A DNA stretch of 64,000 nucleotides from Bacteroidota bacterium (GCA_020436225.1 JAGQYE010000110.1:1-64000), one strand, 5' to 3'; counted from the stretch's first letter, positions 36,263-45,168 are shown. Numbers and translations are program-made. The notes: generated from the sequence alone by a model not told the origin.

Positions 36263-36732
36263 TGCTTGGATTATTAGTAAAAAGAGAACAACAAAAATTA
36301 CATTTTCTACAAGATTTTGATGCACCTATCAAAAACGTATTTTCTTTTTTTAGCGACCACAATCGGCTGAGTGAAATTTATCCGGCTTTTATAAAACGAA
36401 TTATTGATGCACCCAATCCAACTAACTGTAATGATGTAGGTTCTTCAAGAATTATTGTGCGTTTACCGCTTATTATTCAGGAAACTGTAACCAGCTACAA
36501 CGAACCTAATTACTTAGAATATAAAATTACATTTGGAAGTCCGCTAAAACATCACGTTGGCAAAATGCAATTTATTGAGTTATCTTCCTCTCGAACAAGA
36601 TTAGATTATACTATAGAATTTGAACCTCTAATTCCGTACACAGGTTTTCTTTTACATCAACTAAATGCAAAAGTAGTACAAGATGCTTTAAGTACACTTG
36701 CCCGAAAATTCAGGCAAAATCCTAACTATTAA
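36262..36732 (+). CDS. SRPBCC-superfamily protein, copy 2
   Basis: 156 residues, a diverged paralogue of the preceding protein: both share an SDHN motif near the N-terminus, a VGS segment near residue 56, QETV, then EPNYLEYKI (EPNLIEYKI in copy 1), and a C-terminal LARKF/LAKKY helix. The N-terminus begins with 16 extra residues. It is translationally coupled to copy 1. The two chains could form a heterodimer or act on related ligands. The conserved blocks lie in the fold core and do not show which residues bind ligand. Confidence 0.8.
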   Translation: MLGLLVKREQQKLHFLQDFDAPIKNVFSFFSDHNRLSEIYPAFIKRIIDAPNPTNCNDVGSSRIIVRLPLIIQETVTSYNEPNYLEYKITFGSPLKHHVGKMQFIELSSSRTRLDYTIEFEPLIPYTGFLLHQLNAKVVQDALSTLARKFRQNPNY

Positions 36733-36825
36733 TAAGCATTGTAATTTTTTTTTATTTTTTCTTCACTGTCAATTAAACCTTGAAAATTTTGTTCGGTCTA
36801 TATAAGTAACCAAAACAAAATTATC

Positions 36826-37692
36826 ATGAAAACAAATTTTATTTCGTCAAGGCTGTTGCTAATAGTAGCAACGTTGACACTCGGCTTTATGTCTTGCAAC
36901 AAAGACAATTTATCAGATGTAAGCGATGAAGAATCTGTTGCTTCTCAAGGATTAAGTATAGCTGCTGTAGAAGACGGCAACACGATGTTGATGGCCGATC
37001 AAGCAGAAGCAAATGGTTCAGTCTCTAATATGCGTGTGGCAACAATTAATGATGGAACCGACGCTGATATTTTAGGCGATTGTGCTGTAATTACAAGAGA
37101 TACTATGTCTTCTCCAAAGAAAATTATTATTGACTTTGGTACAGGTTGTACAAGTCATAATGGTGTTACCAGAAAAGGTAAAATCATTATTACATATAAT
37201 GGCGGTTATCGCGAAATTGGAACGGTAATTCATGTTCAAACCGAAGATTATTATGTAAACGACAACAAAGTAGAAATTAACAAAACTGTAAAAAATTTGG
37301 GACCAAATGAAAATGGCAATTTAACTTTTGAAGTTAATTCAACTAGAGTTGTAACTTTTCCAAATGGAAAATTCACATCCAGTACTGCTGTAAAACAACG
37401 TGAATGGTTACATGGTGCTAATACTCCTTTAGATTTTTCTGACGATGTGTTTAGAGTTAATACACAAGGCGTTCATACATCAAGAAATGGAGTTATTTAT
37501 ACTTTCCATTCATTAACTGATTTAATAAGAAATGTTAGCTGCCACGAATTTGTAAGTGGTGAGTTGAGAGTATCTCGTAAAGATAATGCAAATAGATATT
37601 TCATTATTAATTATGGTACCGGCGATTGTGATGATGAAGCTACAGTTACTTTAGATAATGGTCGTTCATTTACGATAGATTTAAGACATTAA
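36826..37692 (+). CDS. Bacteroidota lipoprotein of unknown function
   Basis: 288 residues. Signal peptide with a lipobox, LTLGFMSCNKDN, so Cys near 25 is lipidated and the protein is anchored in the outer membrane. The mature part carries two related segments: KIIIDFGTGCTSHNGVTRKG (about 105-124) and YFIINYGTGDCDDEATVTL (about 257-275), each with a TG and a Cys, suggesting an internal duplication and perhaps disulphides. Proteins of this layout are frequent in Bacteroidota; no function is known. It ends at a strong terminator. Confidence 0.7.
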   Translation: MKTNFISSRLLLIVATLTLGFMSCNKDNLSDVSDEESVASQGLSIAAVEDGNTMLMADQAEANGSVSNMRVATINDGTDADILGDCAVITRDTMSSPKKIIIDFGTGCTSHNGVTRKGKIIITYNGGYREIGTVIHVQTEDYYVNDNKVEINKTVKNLGPNENGNLTFEVNSTRVVTFPNGKFTSSTAVKQREWLHGANTPLDFSDDVFRVNTQGVHTSRNGVIYTFHSLTDLIRNVSCHEFVSGELRVSRKDNANRYFIINYGTGDCDDEATVTLDNGRSFTIDLRH

Positions 37693-37710
37693 TTCTTAAA
37701 AAAAGTGTGT

Positions 37711-37750
37711 TTGAGGCTGAACGTTTTGTTCAGCCTCAATTTTTATTTTA
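37711..37750. terminator. bidirectional terminator between the lipoprotein and DUF218 genes
   Basis: TTGAGGCTGAA (37711-37721), loop CGTTTTG, TTCAGCCTCAA (37729-37739), then TTTTTATTTT; on the minus strand the stem is followed by a T-run further on. It starts 18 bp after the lipoprotein stop and just past the stop of the DUF218 gene. Confidence 0.85.
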
Positions 37751-38396
37751 TAAACTTAGGTTTTCCTAAAAAATGCGGTTGAGTATGAAATAAAAAATCT
37801 AAAAACATCAAAACACGTGCTGCTTTTTCTCTGAAAAAATTACGTAAACCATCTTTAAAGCTTACATCTTTAGCATTAAATCCGAAAGCATTTATATCAT
37901 TTTCTTTAGCAATGTATAATGCACGTTCATTGTGAAATTGTTGAGAGATAACAGTTACACTTTTTTGTCCGAAGATTTCTTTACAACGAATAATAGAATC
38001 AAAAGTTCTAAAACCGGCATAGTCACAAACTATACAAGAATCGGGAACACCTAAAGCCATGAGTGCTTCTTTAAAATCGAGCGGCTCGTTGTAACCATGC
38101 CAGCCATTATCACCGGAAACTAAAATGTATTTTATTTTATTTGATTTCCATAAAATATATGCAGCGTCCAATCTATTTTTCCAAAACGGATTAATCGTTT
38201 TTTTATCTTTTAAAGTTTTACAAGTGCCGAGCAATAAACCAACTTTATTGTATGGAATTGTTGAAAGCGTTGAATAAGTTTTTCCTTCTGCATTTTTTTC
38301 AACTTGATAATTACAATAAAATACAAGACAAACAATAAAAAAAGTAAGCATCAAAAATACGACGCTCAGAAATTTAAAATTCCAAAATTTCTTCAT
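37743..38396 (-). CDS. DUF218 (SanA/ElyC-like) membrane-anchored protein
   Basis: 217 residues. One N-terminal transmembrane helix (about 9-30), then a DUF218 domain with VGLLLGTCKTL, ILVSGDNGWHGYNEPLDFKEALMALGV, and TVISQQFHNERALYIAKE. The layout is that of SanA, a periplasmic or membrane DUF218 protein linked in E. coli to envelope barrier function and vancomycin resistance. The enzyme activity is unknown. It is followed by the terminator at 37711 and preceded by a secreted-protein gene 17 bp away on the same strand. Confidence 0.82.
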   Translation of the reverse strand: MKKFWNFKFLSVVFLMLTFFIVCLVFYCNYQVEKNAEGKTYSTLSTIPYNKVGLLLGTCKTLKDKKTINPFWKNRLDAAYILWKSNKIKYILVSGDNGWHGYNEPLDFKEALMALGVPDSCIVCDYAGFRTFDSIIRCKEIFGQKSVTVISQQFHNERALYIAKENDINAFGFNAKDVSFKDGLRNFFREKAARVLMFLDFLFHTQPHFLGKPKFIK

Positions 38397-38413
38397 TAAA
38401 GAAACAAGTTGCT

Positions 38414-39496
38414 TTATTTTATTTTATAGAAATATTTCAACTGCATATCTAAAGACAAAGAAGCATAGCTGAAAAAATTCTCTTTAAACTGTACTTTATT
38501 TTTTATCAGTAAGCGCAACATATTAAATCCTGTGATGCCGGCATAAGGTGTTTTATCATTCAAGTCTGTATATTTATTGATATCTAATGTTGGCGCAACG
38601 TAATCTTGTTTATACATTGGGTCGTTTTGTGCTAATGTTGAAGATGTCGGTGCTTGTTGGAAATTTTCAATTAATTCAGTTTCCATCAACATACAAGTGC
38701 CTTCTAATTTTTCCCAAAATCCTTCCGGTGCAGAAACCCAAGTATTTTTATCTTTATAATATTGTTTGTATCTATTGGCTCTTGCTTTTAGAAATAATTC
38801 AACTAAACTTTTTTCTTCATCAAAAGAAGTGGCTGCGTACGCTTTCTTCAATAATTCGTTTTCTTTTTGTAACGTATCATTATATGCTGTTACATTTCTA
38901 TAAATACCTTGTAAACTATCTAATTCTATCATCTTGCGTTCATCATATAAACGAATTGCATACGTCAACATGGCATCATTAGAATATTGATATTGACGAA
39001 ACAATTGATGTAAAACCGGAATTGCCCAATCTTGTGTAGAGTTGACATTTTTATCTCGTTTTTGTGTTAATTCAGGCGAGCTGATAAACAACACAGGCGT
39101 TTTGTAATTGATGTAATGTTTCTCTGATTTTGGATTGAGTTGGAATTGCGTTTCTATCACGTACGGAACAGTATCTAACGGCATATACATGCGCCAAATA
39201 TTCCAATTGTATTCATTTTCCAAAACGGAATAAGTGCTCACTTGTTCTTTCATCTTCGGTTGTGGATTGATGAAATACGAAGTTGAGTCAGCGAAATAAA
39301 CAATGGTATTCGGGAAATTTTCACCTGAAAAACCGCTCCAAAAAATCGAACCTACAAAATTTTTAATAGACCTGATATATTCCATTCTATCTTCCACTAA
39401 TTTATCTTTTGAATTTGCTTGAACAAATTGTCCAGGCGTTTGAGCAAACGTCATCGCTGAAATAAATAAACTAAAAATTAAAAAACGTGTTTTCAT
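38414..39496 (-). CDS. secreted protein of unknown function
   Basis: 360 residues, signal peptide MKTRFLIFSLFISAMTFAQ cut after residue 19. The mature part has no motif I recognise: it is helical and Tyr/Gln/Asn-rich (NPMYKQDYVAPTLDIN), with VLFISSPELTQKRDKNVN and TGFNMLRLLIKNKVQFKENF near the end. No lipobox or T9SS domain. It lies between the DUF218 gene and a phosphoribosyltransferase gene, each under 20 bp away on the same strand, so a three-gene unit is likely, though no link in function is obvious. Confidence 0.6.
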   Translation of the reverse strand: MKTRFLIFSLFISAMTFAQTPGQFVQANSKDKLVEDRMEYIRSIKNFVGSIFWSGFSGENFPNTIVYFADSTSYFINPQPKMKEQVSTYSVLENEYNWNIWRMYMPLDTVPYVIETQFQLNPKSEKHYINYKTPVLFISSPELTQKRDKNVNSTQDWAIPVLHQLFRQYQYSNDAMLTYAIRLYDERKMIELDSLQGIYRNVTAYNDTLQKENELLKKAYAATSFDEEKSLVELFLKARANRYKQYYKDKNTWVSAPEGFWEKLEGTCMLMETELIENFQQAPTSSTLAQNDPMYKQDYVAPTLDINKYTDLNDKTPYAGITGFNMLRLLIKNKVQFKENFFSYASLSLDMQLKYFYKIK

Positions 39497-39515
39497 AAAT
39501 TAAAATTAATGTCGT

Positions 39516-40034
39516 TTAAAATAAATATGCACCTTCCACTTTTTTATCTTCAATTTTTACAATGATATGTTCATTCAAAGTGGTAGCTATTGGAAACCCA
39601 ACTATATCGGCATGAACCGGAAACATTTTATGTGTTCTATCTACCAATACTGCAATAATAATTTTTTTAGGTTGAAATTTAGTAAGTGGTTGCAAAGCAT
39701 AAAACAAAGTTCTGCCTGTATTGCCAACATCATCTACCAACAAAATGGTTTTATTATTTAAGTCGATATCTTTATTGATTTTAATTTCTGTTTGCAATGG
39801 CTCCGGTTTGTTTATTTTGATAGATGCAAATTCTATTTTCTTTGTATCATCAAACTGTTCAATTTTTGTTCCAAGAATTCGTGCAATATCCAAACCGCCT
39901 CCGGGTTCAATTCCAAGCAAAACAATTTCATTGGTGTTATAGGTTAATTCTAATGCTTGAAAAGCCATTCTATCTAAAATTAACTCAATTTTATCGTCGT
40001 TTAATATCCTTTGTGCAGTCTTTGGAATCAGCAT
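39516..40034 (-). CDS. PyrR-like phosphoribosyltransferase
   Basis: 172 residues with the type I PRTase PRPP loop TILLVDDVGNTGRTL (about residues 94-108) and the pyrophosphate-site segment LLGIEPGGGLDIARIL. The N-terminal RILNDDKIELILDRMAFQALE is close to PyrR (a uracil PRTase that regulates pyr genes by RNA binding), and PVHADIVGFPIATT matches its C-terminal part. The regulatory role cannot be judged; no pyr operon is in the window. It heads the group with the secreted protein and DUF218 genes. Confidence 0.85.
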   Translation of the reverse strand: MLIPKTAQRILNDDKIELILDRMAFQALELTYNTNEIVLLGIEPGGGLDIARILGTKIEQFDDTKKIEFASIKINKPEPLQTEIKINKDIDLNNKTILLVDDVGNTGRTLFYALQPLTKFQPKKIIIAVLVDRTHKMFPVHADIVGFPIATTLNEHIIVKIEDKKVEGAYLF

Positions 40035-40157
40035 ATTTAATTAATTTAGATTTTTTCTAAATAGAAATAGAATTCAAAATTGTTTAAAAGTGGAAATAAA
40101 AATAACCTTATAAAAATGTATTTTCGCACATTGTTCATATAATTTCTAAAAAGTTTT

Positions 40158-41477
40158 ATGGTAATCCTTCAAATTATACTATTTATTGCTTTAACAGGTG
40201 TTACATTTTATTTCGCTTTTGCCAAATTTAAGGAAATATACGATAACGTTAACTTAGGAAAACCTGAAAAAATCGATACACCTTTAAGTTTCCGCTTAAA
40301 GAAAATGATGTTAATTGCGTTTGGACAAAAGAAAATGTTCAAAATTACATTTCCTGCTCTTTTACACTTGGTTATTTATGCTTCATTTCTGATTACACAA
40401 ATCGAATTATTAGAAATATTTATTGATGGATTTATTGGTACACACCGAATTATCTATCATTTATCTGAAGGCACATTTATTAATTCACTTTACATTTTTG
40501 TCATCAACTTTATCGAAATTCTTTCGTTGCTAACTTTCTTCGTTACATTAATCTTCATTATAAGAAGAACTATCTTAAAAATTGATAGATTCAAAAAACC
40601 TGAAATGAAAGGTTGGGCAACAAAAGATGGTTTACTAATCCTTGCATTAGAACTTACCTTAATCACTTTTATTTTTATGATGAATGGCGGTGATAGCGCT
40701 TTGCATATCAAAGAAACCGGAAAAGATTACGGTTTTATTCTTAGCGGAATATTAGGCAGTGCATTAACAGGTTTACCCGATTGGTTATTACTCACCATTG
40801 AAAAAATTGGTTGGTGGGGACACATTATGACCGTTTTTGCATTTTTACTTTATTTGCCATATTCTAAGCATTTACACATTATGTTGGCTTTCCCAAATAC
40901 ATTTTTCTCTCGTCCTGAGCCTAAAGGAGAAATGCATAATATGCCGGCAATTCAACATGAAGTTCATGCTATGCTCGACCCAAGTTTTGTGGCACCTGAA
41001 GCAGAAGGCGAAATGCAATTCGGCGCAAAAGATGTGTACGATTTATCTTGGAAGAGCTTATTAGATGCTTATACTTGTACAGAATGCGGACGTTGTACTG
41101 CGGCTTGTCCGGCAAATCAAACAGGCAAAAAATTATCGCCAAGAAAAATAATGATGGATACACGCGATAGAATGGAAGAAATTGCTAAATGCAAGAAAGA
41201 ACACGGTCCGGATTTTGTAGATAATAAAACACTTTTAGGCGATTATATCACCGGAGAAGAATTAAGAGCTTGTACTACTTGTAATGCTTGTGTAGAAGAA
41301 TGTCCGGTTAATATTTCTCCATTAAACATCATCTTAGAATTGAGAAGAAATCTAATCATGGAGCAATCTGATTCTCCGGCTGAATGGAACAACGTTTTCG
41401 CTAATATGGAAAACAACCAAGCGCCATGGCAGTTTTCTCCAAGCGATAGATTGAACTGGACAAACGAATTAAATTAA
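40158..41477 (+). CDS. membrane protein with [4Fe-4S] ferredoxin pair, HdrC/GlcF-like
   Basis: 439 residues. The first half has about five transmembrane helices (from residue 3 to near 245) with several His residues on or near helices, as in NarI-like heme b subunits. The cytoplasmic second half has two CxxCxxCxxxCP motifs (C307-C317, CTECGRCTAACP; and C372-C382, CTTCNACVEECP), each for a [4Fe-4S] cluster. It would pass electrons between a quinone pool and a partner protein. The next gene, 31 bp on, encodes a CCG-domain protein. The pair is common in Bacteroidota and of unknown physiological function. Confidence 0.85.
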   Translation: MVILQIILFIALTGVTFYFAFAKFKEIYDNVNLGKPEKIDTPLSFRLKKMMLIAFGQKKMFKITFPALLHLVIYASFLITQIELLEIFIDGFIGTHRIIYHLSEGTFINSLYIFVINFIEILSLLTFFVTLIFIIRRTILKIDRFKKPEMKGWATKDGLLILALELTLITFIFMMNGGDSALHIKETGKDYGFILSGILGSALTGLPDWLLLTIEKIGWWGHIMTVFAFLLYLPYSKHLHIMLAFPNTFFSRPEPKGEMHNMPAIQHEVHAMLDPSFVAPEAEGEMQFGAKDVYDLSWKSLLDAYTCTECGRCTAACPANQTGKKLSPRKIMMDTRDRMEEIAKCKKEHGPDFVDNKTLLGDYITGEELRACTTCNACVEECPVNISPLNIILELRRNLIMEQSDSPAEWNNVFANMENNQAPWQFSPSDRLNWTNELN

Positions 41478-41508
41478 TCTCATTTTATAAATCAACAATA
41501 ATAATATT

Positions 41509-42294
41509 ATGCAATATAAAGTACCTGTAATGTCTGATTTAGTGGCTGAAGGCAAAACGCCTGAAGTCATTTTTTGGGTAGGTTGTGCAGGCAGTTTCGA
41601 CCAAAGAGCACAACGCGTTACCTTAGCTTTTACTAAGATTTTAAATCAACTCAATATAAATTTTGCTGTATTAGGAACAGAAGAAGCCTGCACCGGCGAC
41701 CCGGCAAGACGTGCCGGCAATGAATTTGTTTTCCAAATGTTAGCACAACAAAATATCGCTACCTTAAACGGTTATGGCGTAAAGAAAATATTGACTACTT
41801 GCCCACATTGCTTCAATATCATCAAAAACGAATATCCGGCATTAGGTGGAAATTATGAAGTGTTACATCACTCCACTTATTTACAGCAATTAATCAACGA
41901 AGGAAAATTAAAAGTTGAAGGCGGTCAGTTTAAAGGTCGTCGAATTACTTATCACGATTCTTGTTATTTAGGAAGAGCAAATGAAATATACGAAGCACCA
42001 CGTTCTGTAATTGAAGCTTTAGACGCCGATTTAGTCGAAATCAACAAAAGCAAAGCTAACGGATTGTGTTGTGGTGCCGGCGGTGCGCAAATGTTTAAAG
42101 AAGATGAACCTGGCAAAAAACGCATCAACATACAACGCACAGAACAATTGATGGAAGTATATCCTGATATCATTGCTGTGGCTTGTCCGTTTTGCAATAC
42201 CATGTTGACAGATGGTGTGAAAAATGAAAATAAACAAGATGAGATTAAAGTTGTTGATATAGCAGAATTGGTAGCACAAGCCAATAAATATTAA
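41509..42294 (+). CDS. CCG-domain Fe-S protein, HdrB-like
   Basis: 261 residues of the cysteine-rich (CCG) family. FWVGCAGSFDQR opens the domain; CTGDPARRAG, TTCPHCFNIIKNE, TYHDSCYLGRANE, GLCCGAGGAQMF and VACPFCNTML are the cysteine blocks. HdrB, GlcF and LutA-type subunits carry such CCG pairs holding cubane clusters. It presumably couples with the preceding membrane Fe-S protein to oxidise a substrate or reduce a disulphide. No HdrA or flavoprotein gene is near, so the redox partner remains open. Confidence 0.86.
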   Translation: MQYKVPVMSDLVAEGKTPEVIFWVGCAGSFDQRAQRVTLAFTKILNQLNINFAVLGTEEACTGDPARRAGNEFVFQMLAQQNIATLNGYGVKKILTTCPHCFNIIKNEYPALGGNYEVLHHSTYLQQLINEGKLKVEGGQFKGRRITYHDSCYLGRANEIYEAPRSVIEALDADLVEINKSKANGLCCGAGGAQMFKEDEPGKKRINIQRTEQLMEVYPDIIAVACPFCNTMLTDGVKNENKQDEIKVVDIAELVAQANKY

Positions 42295-42311
42295 TCAACA
42301 AAATAAAAAAA

Positions 42312-42803
42312 ATGCTTACGCCTTATCATATTTTGCCGGACGATACAAGAGTTTGGGTTTATCAGGCAAACAGAACGCTTACACAAGATGAAGTGTGGGA
42401 AATCAGTGATATTTTAGAAAATTTTGCCGACAGATGGCAAGCACACCAACAAAATGTACACGGTTTAGCTTCTATTTATTATCGACGTTTTATTGTTTTA
42501 ATGGCGGATGAAAGTAAATGTGAAATTAGCGGTTGTTCAATTGATAGTTCAGTTCGCTTGATAAAAGAATTGGAGCAAGCTTATCAACTTAATTTCTTCG
42601 ACAGAATGAAATTCTGCTATAAAATAACCAGCGATATGGTGGGCAGTTTTTCGGTACATCAACTTCCCGAATTAATAGAAAGTGGGAAGCTAAAAGAGGA
42701 CACTATCGTTTTCAATAATTTAGTTGCTACAAAAAAAGATTTTGAAACGAAATGGGAAATTCCATTTAAAGAATCGGCATATACTCGATTTGCTTCTGCT
42801 TAA
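42312..42803 (+). CDS. conserved Bacteroidota protein (often misnamed ABC transporter ATPase)
   Basis: 163 residues, soluble, beginning LTPYHILPDDTRVWVYQANRT and with CEISGCSIDSSVRLIKELEQ in the middle (Cys pair). No Walker motif is present, so the ABC ATPase name seen on homologues is wrong. It lies 18 bp after the HdrB-like gene, and I recall the same order in other Bacteroidota, which suggests a functional or assembly link with the Fe-S pair. Role unknown; the Cys residues could bind a metal or a cluster. Confidence 0.7.
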   Translation: MLTPYHILPDDTRVWVYQANRTLTQDEVWEISDILENFADRWQAHQQNVHGLASIYYRRFIVLMADESKCEISGCSIDSSVRLIKELEQAYQLNFFDRMKFCYKITSDMVGSFSVHQLPELIESGKLKEDTIVFNNLVATKKDFETKWEIPFKESAYTRFASA

Positions 42804-42841
42804 TTCCAAATAATTTCTGTATTTTTATTCCAAACATTTCC

Positions 42842-43507
42842 ATGCGGATGAAAAGAGTTTTCATAGTATTCTTAGCATTTTTAATTTCCGGTTGCGCACA
42901 TACTTACAGAACAATTAAGATGTCTGATATTCCGTTTAACGAATTTAGAAATGATAATAATATCAGCTATTCCATTCGTCAAGGTGTGATGTTTAATCTT
43001 AAAAATAAATTCTTTTTTAAGCGCGAAGTGAAAAGAGATATCGACCTTATCGCTTTTAAAATTGTAAATAAAACAGACCAAACTATTAGCATTAGCGATA
43101 TGGATTTTTTCTGTGGAGCAACACTTCCGCTACAAAGAATTAGTGTTGACGAATATTACAATTCGATAAAACAAAAATCAAATTTATATTGGCTTTATTC
43201 TGTTGGAATGGTTGTATATCCTAAACCTGCAGTGTATAAATTGTCGAATAATACGTCTGCCAATAAACCTGATAATCCAAAAAAATTTATTAAAAACGGC
43301 AAACAATTTATTCCGCTTCCTTTTGGTTTACCTATGGCTGCAGTAAATTATGGTATTTCAAAAAAAGCAAATAATAAATTGCAACTCAATCTGCAATTGT
43401 TGGATTTAAGTAATAAAGTGATACAACCGCATGATAGCATTTCCGGAATTTTGACATTTAAAAACGTAGGCAACTGCGGTGATATATTTATTTCGATTAA
43501 AAATTAA
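42842..43507 (+). CDS. lipoprotein of unknown function
   Basis: 221 residues. The signal peptide MRMKRVFIVFLAFLISGCAHTY has a lipobox with Cys near 18, so an outer or inner membrane lipoprotein. The mature part is beta-rich (LIAFKIVNKTDQTISISDMDF, about 67-88) and ends HDSISGILTFKNVGNCGDIFISIKN, a pattern like an Ig-fold or LEA-type domain. The family is not recognised. It follows the small conserved gene by 38 bp; the DUF3817 gene follows after 5 bp. Confidence 0.7.
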   Translation: MRMKRVFIVFLAFLISGCAHTYRTIKMSDIPFNEFRNDNNISYSIRQGVMFNLKNKFFFKREVKRDIDLIAFKIVNKTDQTISISDMDFFCGATLPLQRISVDEYYNSIKQKSNLYWLYSVGMVVYPKPAVYKLSNNTSANKPDNPKKFIKNGKQFIPLPFGLPMAAVNYGISKKANNKLQLNLQLLDLSNKVIQPHDSISGILTFKNVGNCGDIFISIKN

Positions 43508-43512
43508 TTTTC

Positions 43513-43806
43513 ATGAACGAACAAAACAACACTTCTCTTACACAAAAATATTTATCTATAGGAAAACTCGAAGGCTACAGTTATCTGATTTTGTTATGTA
43601 TTGCCATGCCTTTAAAATATGTTTATGGTTATCCGATTGCTGTTAAAATTGCCGGTTCTTTACATGGCATTTTGTTTATTGCTTTTGTTTATTATATCTT
43701 CAAGATGTATCAAGATAAACAACTCGATATAAAATCTGCAGCAATTGCATTATTGCTTTCCATCATACCATTTGGAACATTTTTCTTGAGAAAAACATTG
43801 AAATAA
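43513..43806 (+). CDS. DUF3817 small membrane protein
   Basis: 97 residues with about three transmembrane helices. It has the DUF3817 pattern: LSIGKLEGYSYLILLCIAMPLKYVYGYP, the central KIAGSLHGILFIAFVYYI with a conserved His, and C-terminal IPFGTFFLRKTL. Widely conserved in Actinobacteria and Bacteroidota; function unknown. It lies 5 bp after the lipoprotein gene, so last in a plus-strand run that begins with the membrane Fe-S gene. It converges with murF. Confidence 0.85.
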   Translation: MNEQNNTSLTQKYLSIGKLEGYSYLILLCIAMPLKYVYGYPIAVKIAGSLHGILFIAFVYYIFKMYQDKQLDIKSAAIALLLSIIPFGTFFLRKTLK

Positions 43807-43822
43807 ATTGAAAGTCGGAAAA

Positions 43823-45106
43823 CTATTCGATTACTTTTTCCATTTTCATACTTCGCGAACCTTTCAATAAAATAACAGCATCTTGGAATTGCTGTTGCTT
43901 AAACCATTGTTGTGCTTTTGTTGTATCAGCAAAGACAAGAATTTCATTTGAGTGATTAGTTTTTGCAAACTCCTCGCCTACCAAAACGATTGTATTAAAA
44001 CGTAATGATGAAGCTAAATCTACAATCTTCTGATGTTCTTGCGCTGCATATTCGCCTAACTCAAACATATCGCCTAAGATGACAATTTTATTTTTTGTAG
44101 CTGATTGTGCCAAACTTTCTAAAGCATGTTGCATACTTGTAGGGTTGGCATTGTAAGCATCTAAAATTAATTTATAATCGCCTTTCTCAATCATTTGCGA
44201 GCGTGCATTATTCGGAAAATAATTTTCAATGGCTTGTTTGATTTGTTCATTTTTTACATTAAAAGATTTCCCAACGGCAACAGCACACATGATGTTGGTG
44301 TAATTATAACTTCCAAACAAATTAGATTGGATAATCACATCTTCAAATTGAATTTTCAAAAAAGGTTGTTCTTGAATAATTTTACCTTGATACTTGTTAA
44401 ATGTATTTTTTCCATATCGAATAATATGTTCGAGTTTTCTTTCTTTCAACATTTCTATCAAAATTCCATCATCTCCATTTACGAAAACTGTTCCATCGTG
44501 TTGAGCTAAATAATCATACAACTCACCTTTACCTTTACGTACTCCAACTTCGCCTCCAAATCCTTCTAAATGTGCCTTACCACAATTAGTAATAATGCCA
44601 TGTGTGGGTTCTACATAAGTACAATATTGCTCAATTTCTTTTTGATGATTTGCACCCATTTCTATTACGGCAATATCAGTATTTGCAGGCATTTCCAATA
44701 AGGTCAATGGAATTCCAATATGATTGTTGTAATTTCCTTTAGTATAATGTGTATTGTATGTTGTTGATAAAACTGCGTGCACCAATTCTTTAGTTGTCGT
44801 TTTCCCATTTGAACCGGTTATAGCCAAAATTGTTTTCGGTCGTATTTGATGCAAATGATAATTCGCTAATTGTTGCAATGTAGTCAATACATCATCAACT
44901 AAAATGCATTTCTCGTTTGTTTGATATTCGGGTTCATCAATAATACTATATGTAGCACCTAATTCTAAAGCCCTTTGTGCAAACGAATTTCCATTAAAAT
45001 TTTCGCCTCTTAAAGCGAAAAACAATTGGTTTTGATTAATTTTTCTTGAGTCTGATGTTACACCGGAAGAAGCACAAAAAAGTGCATACAATTCTTGAAT
45101 ATTCAT
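43823..45106 (-). CDS. murF: UDP-MurNAc-tripeptide--D-alanyl-D-alanine ligase
   Basis: 427 residues, slightly short for MurF. ATP-binding motif ILAITGSNGKTTTKELV near residues 90-107, NYNNHIGIPLTLLEM, VIEMGANHQKEIEQY and the domain-3 motifs ILDAYNANPTSMQHAL and LLKGSRSMKMEKVIE are all present, and the latter pair with YNANP distinguishes MurF from MurC/D/E. It adds D-Ala-D-Ala to UDP-MurNAc-tripeptide in peptidoglycan synthesis. It follows gldJ on the same strand, but a terminator separates them, and it has its own -7 box. Confidence 0.95.
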   Translation of the reverse strand: MNIQELYALFCASSGVTSDSRKINQNQLFFALRGENFNGNSFAQRALELGATYSIIDEPEYQTNEKCILVDDVLTTLQQLANYHLHQIRPKTILAITGSNGKTTTKELVHAVLSTTYNTHYTKGNYNNHIGIPLTLLEMPANTDIAVIEMGANHQKEIEQYCTYVEPTHGIITNCGKAHLEGFGGEVGVRKGKGELYDYLAQHDGTVFVNGDDGILIEMLKERKLEHIIRYGKNTFNKYQGKIIQEQPFLKIQFEDVIIQSNLFGSYNYTNIMCAVAVGKSFNVKNEQIKQAIENYFPNNARSQMIEKGDYKLILDAYNANPTSMQHALESLAQSATKNKIVILGDMFELGEYAAQEHQKIVDLASSLRFNTIVLVGEEFAKTNHSNEILVFADTTKAQQWFKQQQFQDAVILLKGSRSMKMEKVIE

Positions 45107-45110
45107 GTAC

Positions 45111-45118
45111 CAAAAATA
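45111..45118 (-). promoter_or_regulatory. putative -7 box of murF
   Basis: TATTTTTG on the minus strand, a full TAnnTTTG match, made by the T-run of the gldJ terminator and ending four bases before the murF ATG. No -33 element; it could be fortuitous because the T-run favours such matches. Confidence 0.35.
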
Positions 45119-45147
45119 AAAAAGTCCCGAATAATCGGGACTTTTTT
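45118..45147 (-). terminator. terminator after gldJ
   Basis: AAAAAGTCCCGA, loop ATAA, TCGGGACTTTTT: a perfect 12-bp stem. On the minus strand it lies 22 bp after the gldJ stop and ends in T residues. Confidence 0.9.
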
Positions 45148-45168
45148 AGATATTATTATTTGTTGATT

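Noticed and set aside
42312-42803. ABC transporter ATPase reading of the 163-residue protein
   Set aside because: No Walker A, signature or Walker B motif is present; the name is a database carry-over.
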